Assembly: GCF_003382285.1 (NCBI RefSeq)
Contig: NZ_QTJR01000016.1
Coordinates: 1 to 64,000, forward strand
Direction of reading: 5' to 3'
Origin: Lysobacter soli
GTDB taxonomy: Bacteria > Pseudomonadota > Gammaproteobacteria > Xanthomonadales > Xanthomonadaceae
DNA: 64,000 nt
The translations under genes and the position numbers were made by a program. Below, piece by piece: positions 44,434-52,175 of the stretch. The notes under the pieces are model-generated. The model made no database searches and was not told where the DNA came from. It worked only from the letters and a program-made list of their open reading frames with translations. Within the stretch, counting starts at the first letter, position 1. The number at the start of each line of letters is the position of its first letter.

Positions 44434-45537
44434 ATGCGTCGCCTGTTCGCCCTGTCCCTGCTTGTCCTGTTCGCCACCAGCACCGTCACCGCGGCCCCGC
44501 CGGCCGCGCGCGATGACGGCTGGCCCGTCGCCGACGCTGCGAGCGCAGGCTTCGACGCCGCGACCCTCGCCGCCATGGACGCTGCCATCGCCGCCGGGCA
44601 GGTCCCCGACACGACCAGCGTGCTCATCGCCCGCGACGGCCGCCTGGTCTACGAACGCTATTTCGGCACGGGCGGGCCCGATGTGCTCAACAACACGCGC
44701 TCGGCGACCAAGTCCGTCACCGCGTTGCTGATCGGCGCGGCGGTCGACCGCAAGCTGATCGACGGCGCGCAGGCGCCAATCTACGGTTATTTCGCCGACC
44801 GGACGTGGCTTCATCCCGATCCCCGCAAGGCGCGCTTCACCGTCGAGGACCTGCTGACGATGAGCTCGCAATGGGAATGCGACGACGACAACACGTTCTC
44901 CGCCGGCAACGAAGAGCGCATGTACCTGGCCGAAAACTGGACGCAGTTCGCGCTGGACCTGCCGATCAAGGGCTACGCACCGTGGATGAAGCGTCCGGAG
45001 GACAGTCCGCATGGTCGCGCGTTCTCGTACTGCACCGCGGGCTCGTTCCTGCTCGGCGCTGCGGTCGAGCGCGTCAGCGGCAAGCCGCTTGCGACGTTCG
45101 CGCGTGAAACACTGGAAGCACCGCTCGGCATCCGTGAAAGCCAGTGGCAGCGTTCGTCCGAAGGCGTGGGCATGGGCGGCGGCGGCACGCGTTACCGCAG
45201 TCGCGATCTGGCGAAACTCGGACAGCTGCTGCTCGACGGCGGACGCTGGAACGGCAAACAGGTGATCGCCGCCGACTGGATCCGCGCGATGACGACGGTG
45301 CATGCGCAGGCGCGCGACGATGCGGACTACGGCTACCTGCTGTGGCGCTTCCGCTTCGACGTGCGCGGCGAGGAGGAAGCGGCCTGGGCGATGTCGGGCA
45401 ACGGCGGCAACTACGTGTTCGTGGTTCCGTCGCAGCGACTCGTCGCGGTGATCACGCGCACGCGCTACAACCAGCGCGACATGCACGCGCAGTCGCAGCG
45501 GCTGATGTCGGACTACATTCTCAAGGCGCTGCCCTGA
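44434..45537 (+). CDS. Secreted serine hydrolase of the class C beta-lactamase family
   Basis: From the ATG at 44434 with an AAGGAG ribosome site the product has 367 aa. A signal peptide ends near TVTAA, so it acts in the periplasm or outside. The catalytic SxxK is SATKS near residue 95, the Tyr motif reads YCTAG, and a late GGN segment (SGNGGNY) replaces the HxG of true beta-lactamases. It may be a peptidase or esterase rather than an antibiotic-resistance enzyme. It lies within the ole region but on the opposite strand, and overlaps the regulator's end by 17 bp. Confidence 0.83.
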   Translation: MRRLFALSLLVLFATSTVTAAPPAARDDGWPVADAASAGFDAATLAAMDAAIAAGQVPDTTSVLIARDGRLVYERYFGTGGPDVLNNTRSATKSVTALLIGAAVDRKLIDGAQAPIYGYFADRTWLHPDPRKARFTVEDLLTMSSQWECDDDNTFSAGNEERMYLAENWTQFALDLPIKGYAPWMKRPEDSPHGRAFSYCTAGSFLLGAAVERVSGKPLATFARETLEAPLGIRESQWQRSSEGVGMGGGGTRYRSRDLAKLGQLLLDGGRWNGKQVIAADWIRAMTTVHAQARDDADYGYLLWRFRFDVRGEEEAAWAMSGNGGNYVFVVPSQRLVAVITRTRYNQRDMHAQSQRLMSDYILKALP

Positions 45538-47071
45538 TATCGAGCTTGCGCGAACGCACGGCCTCGCGTTCGCGCGCGATGGCCGTGTCGATCGCGGCCA
45601 GCACCTCGTCAAAACCCGGCGACTCGCGAAGTCCTGCGAACAACGGCGACGCACGCAGGTACGCCGCGTCCCGATAGCCCATCGCGATGGCGTCACGCAG
45701 CGCGGCGATCGCAGCGTCCCGGTCGCCCGCCGTATCGAGCAGCAAGGTGGCGTCGATACCGTCGATCGGATCGCTGCCGTCGCGCAAGCCGGCCCGCAAC
45801 GATTCTGCCTGCGCGCGCAGTGTTTCTGACGGCGGCCGCACTTGCGCGAAGGCGTACTGCACGCTGCGCGGGAGACTGCTGTGCGGTCGCAGCGCCACGG
45901 CACGCGCGGCTTCCTCGCGCGCGGTGTCGCGATCATCGCGCGACCACGCGAGTTCCGCCGCCAGCACGTGCAGGCCTGCGTGGTCGGTGCCGCGCTTCAT
46001 CGCTTCGTGGAGCGCCGCTTGAGCTTCGGCATGACGCCCGTGCCGCATCAGGAACGACGGCCACGCCAGGTTCGAGAACACGTTGTCCGGATACAGCTGG
46101 AAACTGCGGCGATAGCGCGATTCCGCTTCGGCCGTGTAACCGAGCAGGTCGAGATTCGCGGCGATCTGGATCTGCAGGAAGCGCACACGCGACGGATCAC
46201 GCACGGCGAGGTTCGCGGCGAGCGCATCGGCCAGCCTCCCGCGCCGTTCGTACAGGTACGCCGCCGAGGCACGCGCGCCGTCGTTCGAGGGGTCCAGAGA
46301 CAGCGCGCGCTCGTAATTGCGCAGCGCGTCATCGATGCGTCCGCGGCAATCGAACGAATAGCCCAGCGCCGCGTGCGCGGCAGCGTTGCGCGGATCGGCA
46401 GCGATCACGCGTTCGGCCATCGCCTGCGCACGGTCGAGTTGCGTGGCGTCGCCGTTGTACAGGCACGCGTCCGCGCTGAGTGCGCGGCTCAGCCCGACCA
46501 TTGCATCGCGATCGTCCGGCGCTTCCTGCAGCCGCTGTCGATACAGCGCGATGGCGCGCTCGTTGTTGTCGCGCTGGCCGATGCCGGCGTAATACGCCGC
46601 GCGCTGCAGCAGCGGCGATTGCGACGTCTTCGTTTCGTCCGGCCGCTGCATCGACCAGGCAATGACGCCGATGGCGAGCGCGATGAGCGCCACTCCTGCA
46701 AGCGCGATATTGCGCTTGCGTCGCGCGGGCGGCGTTGCGTCGATGCGCGGTTCATCCTCGCGCTGCGGCGCCACGCACAACTGGTAACCACGCCCGCGTA
46801 CCGAACGCAGGTAGCGCGAGTTGCGTCCGTCGTCGCCCAGCGCCTGTCGCAGCAGCCGCACGCGCTGCGTGACGGTTTCCTCGTTCACCACCGCCGGCGC
46901 CCACACCCGCTCGATCAACTCGTCGAAACCGACGACACGCTGGCCCTGTTCGAGCATGAATTCCAGCAGCCGGAAGCTCAGTCCGCCGACGTCGAGCGGC
47001 GCGCCCTCACGCTCCACGCGCTGGCGCGGCACGTCGATGATCAGATCGTCGAGCCGGTAGCGTGCCGTCAT
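45521..47071 (-). CDS. Membrane-anchored winged-helix regulator with TPR domain (CadC-like)
   Basis: The 516-aa protein has an OmpR-type winged helix at residues 1-100 (VTQRVRLLRQALGDDGRNS, then YLRSVRGRGYQL), a membrane helix near residues 120-138, and a large TPR-like region to the end. The layout is that of CadC/ToxR-type one-component regulators: DNA binding inside, sensing outside. It starts 3 bp after the oleC stop on the same strand, so it is probably co-transcribed and may control the ole genes. The ligand is unknown. Its end overlaps the convergent serine hydrolase gene by 17 bp. Confidence 0.83.
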   Translation of the reverse strand: MTARYRLDDLIIDVPRQRVEREGAPLDVGGLSFRLLEFMLEQGQRVVGFDELIERVWAPAVVNEETVTQRVRLLRQALGDDGRNSRYLRSVRGRGYQLCVAPQREDEPRIDATPPARRKRNIALAGVALIALAIGVIAWSMQRPDETKTSQSPLLQRAAYYAGIGQRDNNERAIALYRQRLQEAPDDRDAMVGLSRALSADACLYNGDATQLDRAQAMAERVIAADPRNAAAHAALGYSFDCRGRIDDALRNYERALSLDPSNDGARASAAYLYERRGRLADALAANLAVRDPSRVRFLQIQIAANLDLLGYTAEAESRYRRSFQLYPDNVFSNLAWPSFLMRHGRHAEAQAALHEAMKRGTDHAGLHVLAAELAWSRDDRDTAREEAARAVALRPHSSLPRSVQYAFAQVRPPSETLRAQAESLRAGLRDGSDPIDGIDATLLLDTAGDRDAAIAALRDAIAMGYRDAAYLRASPLFAGLRESPGFDEVLAAIDTAIAREREAVRSRKLDIRAAP

Positions 47072-47074
47072 GCG

Positions 47075-48727
47075 TCAGCGCAGCCGCGTCGCCGCCCAGA
47101 CGGCGAGCTTCTCGCGGCCGATCTTGGCGTTGTGGCGGATGTCGACCGGGAATTTCGGATGGCGCAGGAACGTGTCGATGCCGGACGTATGCGCGTGCGC
47201 CGATGCGATCCAGCGCAGCTCACGCTCGATGCGTAGCCATTCGCTCGCGTCGACGCCATGGGCCAGCTCGACGCACAACACCGGCCGTTGCGCGCCCATC
47301 GCGCCGATGCCGACCAGCGCGGTGCGTCGCACGTTCTCGTGCACGTTGAACACCGGCTCGACCTGTTCGGTATACAGCGGGCCCTCCGCGGTTTCGACGC
47401 GATGCGTCTTCCGCCCGCAGAACCACAGGCGACCTTGCGCATCGAGGTAGCCGACATCGCCCATGCGATGCACGACGCGTTCGCTGCCGTCGGCAACGCG
47501 TTCGCGGATCTTCGCAGCCTTCGTCTGGGCAGGACGGTTGAAGTAGGTGTCGGTCGCGGTGGGACCGGCGACGGTGATCTCGCCGACGACGCCCGCTTCC
47601 ACGATGCGCGCGTCGGTCCAGTCTTCGATCGCCTCGTCCGTGATCGCGATGATGCGCACCTCGTTCGGCGCGACCGCGCGGCCGACGCAGGTGCCCGCGC
47701 CGTTTTCCGTGGCCGTGCGGGTGGATTGCAGCTCGCGGCTTTCAATGACCGCAACGGGCAGGCATTCAGTCGCGCCGTACGGCGTCCAGAAGCCGGCATC
47801 ATCGGGCAGCAGCTCGCGCATCTTGGCCACGACGTCGGCCGGCACCGGCGCGCCGGCGGAGGTCACGCGCTTGACCGTCGGCAGCTTCGCGCCGAAGTTC
47901 GCCAGCACCGCCATCAGCGCGGGCGAGCCGAACAGCTGGTCCACGTCGAAGCGCGCGATGGCGTCGTGCAACTTGCGTGGATCGGCCAGCGCGGGCTTGG
48001 TCGGATCCATGTCGGGAATGATCGACGTCAGGCCCAGCGCGGGATCGAACAAGGCGAACGGCGGGAACGTCGGCAGGTCGACGCCGCCGGCCTCGATGCC
48101 CAGCGCATCGCGAAGCATCGCGATCTGCGCGACGAAATGGCGATGCCGGTACACCACGCCCTTTGGCACGCCGGTGGAGCCGCTGGTGAACAGGATTGCG
48201 GCAACCTCGTCGGGCTGCGTCGCGGCGAGCTGCGAGCCGGCGTTCGCGCCGTCGCGTTCGACCTGGGCGAGCGTCGCGTCGCTGAGCCACGCGCGCGTGC
48301 CGGTGGTGATGCGGATGCGCGCCGATCTTGCCCAGCGCAGCACGACGCGGGCGATGTGCGCCAGCGGGATGCCGATGAAGGCCTCGGGCTGCGCTTCGTC
48401 GAGGCACTGCTTCAGCGCGCGCTTGTCGATGCCCGGGTCGACGAGCACCGGCACCGCGCCGGCCTTGAACAGCGCGAACATCAGCAGGAAGAACTCCGGC
48501 GACGGCCGCACCATCACCACCGTGCGCGTGCCGCGGACGATGCCGCGACGCGCCAGGCCGGCGGCGATCGCGTCGCTGCGCGCGTCGAGGTCGCGGTAGG
48601 TCAGGGTGAGGTCGAAGCGGGCCATCCCGTCCGGCCCGCGCGTGCCGGGGCAGCGCATGGCGATGCGGTCGGGAAAGCGGGCGGCCAGCCCCGGGAGGGT
48701 CGCGGCGATGTTGCACACGTCGGTCAT
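47075..48727 (-). CDS. oleC: OleC, beta-lactone synthetase
   Basis: This ANL-superfamily (acyl-CoA synthetase-like) enzyme activates 2-alkyl-3-hydroxyalkanoic acids and closes them to beta-lactones. The 550-aa protein has the AMP-binding loop LFTSGSTGVPKGVVYRH, YGATE, the hinge Asp in MGDVGYLD and the C-terminal Lys region (RHNAKIGREKL). A GAGG ribosome site is close to the ATG. The neighbourhood with OleA and OleB homologues distinguishes it from ordinary fatty acyl-CoA ligases. The regulator follows 3 bp downstream. Confidence 0.9.
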   Translation of the reverse strand: MTDVCNIAATLPGLAARFPDRIAMRCPGTRGPDGMARFDLTLTYRDLDARSDAIAAGLARRGIVRGTRTVVMVRPSPEFFLLMFALFKAGAVPVLVDPGIDKRALKQCLDEAQPEAFIGIPLAHIARVVLRWARSARIRITTGTRAWLSDATLAQVERDGANAGSQLAATQPDEVAAILFTSGSTGVPKGVVYRHRHFVAQIAMLRDALGIEAGGVDLPTFPPFALFDPALGLTSIIPDMDPTKPALADPRKLHDAIARFDVDQLFGSPALMAVLANFGAKLPTVKRVTSAGAPVPADVVAKMRELLPDDAGFWTPYGATECLPVAVIESRELQSTRTATENGAGTCVGRAVAPNEVRIIAITDEAIEDWTDARIVEAGVVGEITVAGPTATDTYFNRPAQTKAAKIRERVADGSERVVHRMGDVGYLDAQGRLWFCGRKTHRVETAEGPLYTEQVEPVFNVHENVRRTALVGIGAMGAQRPVLCVELAHGVDASEWLRIERELRWIASAHAHTSGIDTFLRHPKFPVDIRHNAKIGREKLAVWAATRLR

Positions 48728-48841
48728 GCCTCATTTTCGCCTGAACGGGCGGCGCTGCGTCCGGCCTGCTTGCACGGGCCGCGCAAAGCCTCAGAATTCC
48801 GCACCCGGCGCCGTTTCGCCGGACCTCGTGATGGTCCTTCG

Positions 48842-49225
48842 ATGCACCACCCCTGCCTGACCTGCGGCGCCTGCTGCGCCTTCTTCCGCGTGAGTTTCCA
48901 CTGGTCGGAAGCCGACCCGGAACTCGGCGGGCAGGTGCCGCCCGAGCTGACCGAATCGCTGCGCACGCACGAACGCGTCATGCGCGGGACGTCGCAGTCG
49001 AACCCGCGCTGCGTCGCGCTGGACGCCGACATCGGCCGCTACAGCCGCTGCACGATCCATGATCGGCGCCCGTCGGTCTGCGCGCTGGTGCCGGCATCGT
49101 GGGAGTTCGGGCAGGCGAGCGCGCAGTGCGACAAGGCGCGCCTCGCGCACGGGTTGCCGCTGCTCACGCCGGACGACTGGATCGGCGTGGGCGAGGACGA
49201 GAAGAATCCGTTGCCGGAGGTTTGA
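48842..49225 (+). CDS. YkgJ family cysteine-cluster protein
   Basis: The 127-aa protein opens with CLTCGACCAFF, the CxxCxxCC cluster of the YkgJ/UPF0153 group, and has later cysteines in NPRCVAL, SRCTIHD, SVCALVP and AQCDKARL. These probably bind a metal or iron-sulfur centre. The function of the family is unknown. It sits on the opposite strand between oleC and oleB, as I recall also in other ole-containing xanthomonads, so a link to the pathway is possible but untested. Confidence 0.82.
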   Translation: MHHPCLTCGACCAFFRVSFHWSEADPELGGQVPPELTESLRTHERVMRGTSQSNPRCVALDADIGRYSRCTIHDRRPSVCALVPASWEFGQASAQCDKARLAHGLPLLTPDDWIGVGEDEKNPLPEV

Positions 49226-49285
49226 GGGTGCGCTGCTTTCGATGCGAGGGCGCATCGCAAGTGCGAGCTTGATCGCGCGTCCCGA

Positions 49286-49313
49286 CCCTCACCCCAACCC
49301 GCGGGAGAGGGGC
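49286..49313. repeat. Partial REP-like unit
   Basis: CCCTCACCCCAACCCGCGGG followed by AGAGGGGCC is one half of the palindrome family seen at 33978-34069, with one stem arm missing. It lies between the convergent ends of the YkgJ-type gene and oleB. Confidence 0.55.
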
Positions 49314-49326
49314 CACATCCCGCGAC

Positions 49327-50226
49327 TTAGAGCGGGTTCGCGTCGAGGAAGCCCCGCATCTTCGGCAAGAGGACATCGGCCTTGTCTTCGAGCACGTAGT
49401 GGCCCGCGTCCTCGAACGCATGCACCTGCGCGTTCGGCAGCGCGTCGGTGAAGCCCTTCAGGAAGTGCTTGTCGAAGACGAAATCGCGCAAGCCCCAGGC
49501 GATGAACGCCGGGCGGTCGGCGTACTCGGACAACTTGCGGCCCATCGCCTGCACCAGCGGCCATGCGGCGTCGCCTTCGCCCAGCGGGATGTCCTGCACG
49601 AAGCGCGAGGTCGCGATGCGGTTGGCCCAGGTGTCGTACGGCGCGACGTACGCGCGTCGCACGTCGTCGGGCATGCGGTTCTCGACGCCGACGTACGAGG
49701 CGACCGCCGAGAACGCGTTGACGCCGCGGATCAGCAGCGTGCCAAGGCCCGAATCGCGGCCGAACTTCAGCGACCTCGGCAACGGCTTGCTCGCCGGCAG
49801 CGGGAACGAACCGGTGTTGGTGACGATGAGCCGGCGGATTCGCGACGCGTGCTTCAGGCCCCATCCGAAACCGATGCCGCCGCCCCAGTCGTGCACGGCG
49901 AGCGTGACATCGCCTTCGATTCCGAGGTGGTCGAGCAGCGTCTCGACGTCGTCGATGCGCGATTGCAGCGTGTAGCGGTAGCGATCGTCGGACGGCTTGT
50001 CCGACAGGCCCATGCCGACGTGGTCGGGGACGATGCACCTGTAGCGATCGCGCAGGCCGAGCACGAGCTTGCGCCAATAGAAGCTCCACGACGGATTGCC
50101 GTGCAGCATCACCACCACTTCGCCGTCGCGCGGGCCTTCGTCGAGGTAGCTCATCGCGATGCCGGGGCGCACGTCGAAGCGCTGCGGCGTGAAGGGGTAA
50201 TCAGGGAGCGGCAGGTGGATCGTCAT
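49327..50226 (-). CDS. oleB: OleB, beta-lactone decarboxylase (alpha/beta hydrolase)
   Basis: This haloalkane-dehalogenase-like enzyme decarboxylates beta-lactones to cis-olefins. The 299-aa protein has HGNPSWSFYWR (residues 42-52) with the oxyanion residues, the nucleophile Asp113 in VHDWGGG, and a late His in DAGHYVLED. Alone it would be called a haloalkane dehalogenase-like hydrolase; OleB is favoured by the ole neighbours. oleB is a separate ORF from oleC here, whereas some organisms fuse them. The start at 50226 is the first Met giving the family N-terminus. Confidence 0.88.
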   Translation of the reverse strand: MTIHLPLPDYPFTPQRFDVRPGIAMSYLDEGPRDGEVVVMLHGNPSWSFYWRKLVLGLRDRYRCIVPDHVGMGLSDKPSDDRYRYTLQSRIDDVETLLDHLGIEGDVTLAVHDWGGGIGFGWGLKHASRIRRLIVTNTGSFPLPASKPLPRSLKFGRDSGLGTLLIRGVNAFSAVASYVGVENRMPDDVRRAYVAPYDTWANRIATSRFVQDIPLGEGDAAWPLVQAMGRKLSEYADRPAFIAWGLRDFVFDKHFLKGFTDALPNAQVHAFEDAGHYVLEDKADVLLPKMRGFLDANPL

Positions 50227-50242
50227 CGTTGGTTTCCTGCTC

Positions 50243-50323
50243 GTCATTCCCGCCAGCGTGGGAATCCGGCGCCTTTCGCTACGTCGCTTGGAGTGGCTGG
50301 GTCCCGCTTTCGCGCGGATGACC
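50243..50323. repeat. REP-like inverted pair upstream of oleB
   Basis: TCATTCCCGCCAGCGTGGGA (50243-50262) followed by ATCC, and later CTGGGTCCCGCTTTCGCGCG followed by GATGACC (to 50323), form an imperfect head-to-head pair. The phrases resemble those at 16763-16810. Confidence 0.55.
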
Positions 50324-50375
50324 GAGTGGGTGTGTTCGGGTCGTCGTGCCGGGCGGGCCGCATTCGCGTCGCCCA

Positions 50376-50401
50376 AGAAAAACCCGGCACGCGGCCGGGT
50401 T
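50376..50401 (-). terminator. Rho-independent terminator of oleA
   Basis: AACCCGGC (50381-50388) and GCCGGGTT (50394-50401) form a perfect 8-bp stem over a 5-base loop. Read on the minus strand the stem is followed by a T-rich run (complement of 50371-50380). It lies 23 bp after the oleA stop, so oleA is probably transcribed apart from oleB. Confidence 0.8.
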
Positions 50402-50423
50402 CTTCGATTGACGCGGGCGGCGC

Positions 50424-51446
50424 TTACCAGACCACTTCGGCCATCGAGCAGTTCAGGCCCGAGCCGATGCCCAGCAGCGCGATGCGCGTGCCCTTCTTGA
50501 CGCGGCCGCCCTCGCGCAGCTTGCTCAGCACGATCGGCACCGACGCCGGGCCGATGTTGCCGTGCTCGCCGAAGATGGTGAGCACCTTCTTCGGGTCGAT
50601 GCGGAACGCCTTCAGGAAGGCCTTGGTGTGCGCCTTGCTGACCTGGTGGATGACGAATTCGTCGAGCTCTTCCACCACCCAGCCAAGCGCGGCGCGCGCG
50701 GCGGCGAAGGTCTTCTGGCCGAGCTTGAGGCCTTCGATCATCAGCATGCGGCCGTCGGCGATCATGCGGTCGTGCACGAGGTCGCCGCGGCAGAGCTGGT
50801 TCCACTCGGTCGCCGAGCGGGTGACGCTACCGCGGTAACGCGGCGCGCCCGGGGCGAGTTCGCTGCGCGCCAGGACCATCGCGGCGGCGCCGCTGCCCAG
50901 CGTCAGCGTGGCCATTTCGTCGCGGAACTGTTCTTCGGTCACGTCGTCGCGGCTGAGGCGGTCGAGCGTCTTCTCGTAGGCCAGCTCGGCGGTCTCGCCG
51001 TTGACGACCAGCGCATAGTCGATCTCGCCGCGCTCGATCATCCGGCTGGCGATGTCCATGCCGTTGAGGAACGCGAGGCACGCGTTGGCGACGTCGAAGT
51101 TCTGGCAGGTGTCGGGCAGGCGCAGGTTGCCGGACACGATGGAGGCCGTGGACGGCTCCAGGTAGTCGCGGCTGACGGATGTGTTGACCAGCAGGCCGAC
51201 GCGGTCGGCATCGATGCCGGCATCGGCCAAGGCCTTGACGCCCGCCAGCGTGGCGGCGTCGGAGGCCTTGACCTCGCCGTCCCACAAGCGGCGTTCGCGA
51301 ACGCCGGCGACTTCCTCAAGCACGTTGTACTTGATGCCGAGGCGATCGAGCGTGGGCTTGAGACGGGCGTGGATTTCGTCCGAGGTCAGCCGGCGGGGTG
51401 CATCGATATGAGCAAGACCGGCGATGGCGACGTGCTGGAACAACAT
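50424..51446 (-). CDS. oleA: OleA, 3-oxoacyl-forming thiolase (head-to-head condensation)
   Basis: It joins two fatty acyl-CoA molecules to a 2-alkyl-3-oxoalkanoate, the first step to long-chain olefins. The 340-aa thiolase-fold protein closely follows the Xanthomonas OleA sequence I recall. It opens LFQHVAIAGLAHIDAP and has DYLEPSTASIVSG, the catalytic Cys123 in VANACLAFLNGMD, HQVSKAHT with the His, GEHGNIGPASVP with the Asn, and GIGSGLNCSMAEVVW at the end. The ATG at 51446 matches the family start; the frame continues 10 codons upstream. Confidence 0.94.
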   Translation of the reverse strand: MLFQHVAIAGLAHIDAPRRLTSDEIHARLKPTLDRLGIKYNVLEEVAGVRERRLWDGEVKASDAATLAGVKALADAGIDADRVGLLVNTSVSRDYLEPSTASIVSGNLRLPDTCQNFDVANACLAFLNGMDIASRMIERGEIDYALVVNGETAELAYEKTLDRLSRDDVTEEQFRDEMATLTLGSGAAAMVLARSELAPGAPRYRGSVTRSATEWNQLCRGDLVHDRMIADGRMLMIEGLKLGQKTFAAARAALGWVVEELDEFVIHQVSKAHTKAFLKAFRIDPKKVLTIFGEHGNIGPASVPIVLSKLREGGRVKKGTRIALLGIGSGLNCSMAEVVW

Positions 51447-51574
51447 GGGCGGCTGACCGGAAACGGAAAAGAACACGCCATGTTAACGCTTAAATCCCGC
51501 CCTCCGCCATCCGGCCCCGTATGGTTGGGGCGTTCGGACGACGGACGGCGCGAATCGATTAAGCGCTGTGAAGC

Positions 51575-51967
51575 TCAGCCGCCGATCGGATAGGTCTGGG
51601 CGCTGCCGGTGGCCGGCTGGACCGCCGGCGCAGTCGCGCCACGACGTGCCCCGCAACGCCAGGCGGCGAAGCGCTGCGAGCCGTTCATCGGCCCACCCAT
51701 CGGCTGGACGGTGTCGGCCTGCAGGCCGATGGCCTCGTTGCGGGCGAGGGTTTCCAGCTCTTCACGGACGCGCAGCTGGTTGCGCTCGTAGAAGGCCACC
51801 TTGTTCTTGACCGTCACCTCGACCTCGCCGCGCTTCTCGCAGCCGGCCGGCGGACCGCTGCCGTCGATCACGCGCACCGACGACGCGCCCGGCGCCATGT
51901 CGACCCACGTGCAGCCGCCAGCGACCAGCGCCGAGACCATAACCATCCCCACCATCGACTTGCGCAT
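51575..51967 (-). CDS. DUF4156-like lipoprotein
   Basis: The 130-aa product has a short signal peptide with a lipobox (LVAGGC, Cys near residue 18). That suggests an outer-membrane or periplasmic lipoprotein. The following residues (VRVIDGSGPPAGCEKRGEV, KNKVAFYERN, NEAIGLQADTVQPM) resemble DUF4156 proteins such as YjeI. An AGGGGT ribosome site precedes the ATG at 51967; the frame extends further upstream without one. Function unknown. Confidence 0.78.
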   Translation of the reverse strand: MRKSMVGMVMVSALVAGGCTWVDMAPGASSVRVIDGSGPPAGCEKRGEVEVTVKNKVAFYERNQLRVREELETLARNEAIGLQADTVQPMGGPMNGSQRFAAWRCGARRGATAPAVQPATGSAQTYPIGG

Positions 51968-52089
51968 CGTGACCCCTGATTCGCGCGACGCCGTCGCCGC
52001 GCATGAATGGACGGGCGCGATTGTCGCCGCACCCGCCATCGTTGTGAACGCCGGGCGGTGAACCACGACTGAGGCGGTTGTCGCGGTTT

Positions 52090-52127
52090 GCCGCTTCTGT
52101 CGGACAGCGCGTTCTGACAGAGGCGGC
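52090..52127. terminator. Long hairpin near the end of the M16 peptidase gene
   Basis: GCCGCTTCTGTC (52090-52101) pairs with GACAGAGGCGGC (52116-52127) at 11 of 12 positions over a 14-base loop. It lies downstream of the M16 stop on the minus strand. No T run follows, so terminator activity is uncertain. The rest of the 51968-52175 gap shows nothing else. Confidence 0.4.
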
Positions 52128-52175
52128 GTCACGAGCGGGCGATGGCGGCGGGTACCGGGGTCAATGGCGTGCGCT

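Noticed and set aside
44434-45537. Antibiotic-resistance beta-lactamase call
   Set aside because: SxxK is present but the remaining motifs fit the broader serine hydrolase family, not a resistance enzyme.
49327-50226. Haloalkane dehalogenase call
   Set aside because: The motifs allow it, but the neighbourhood with oleA, oleC and oleD favours OleB.
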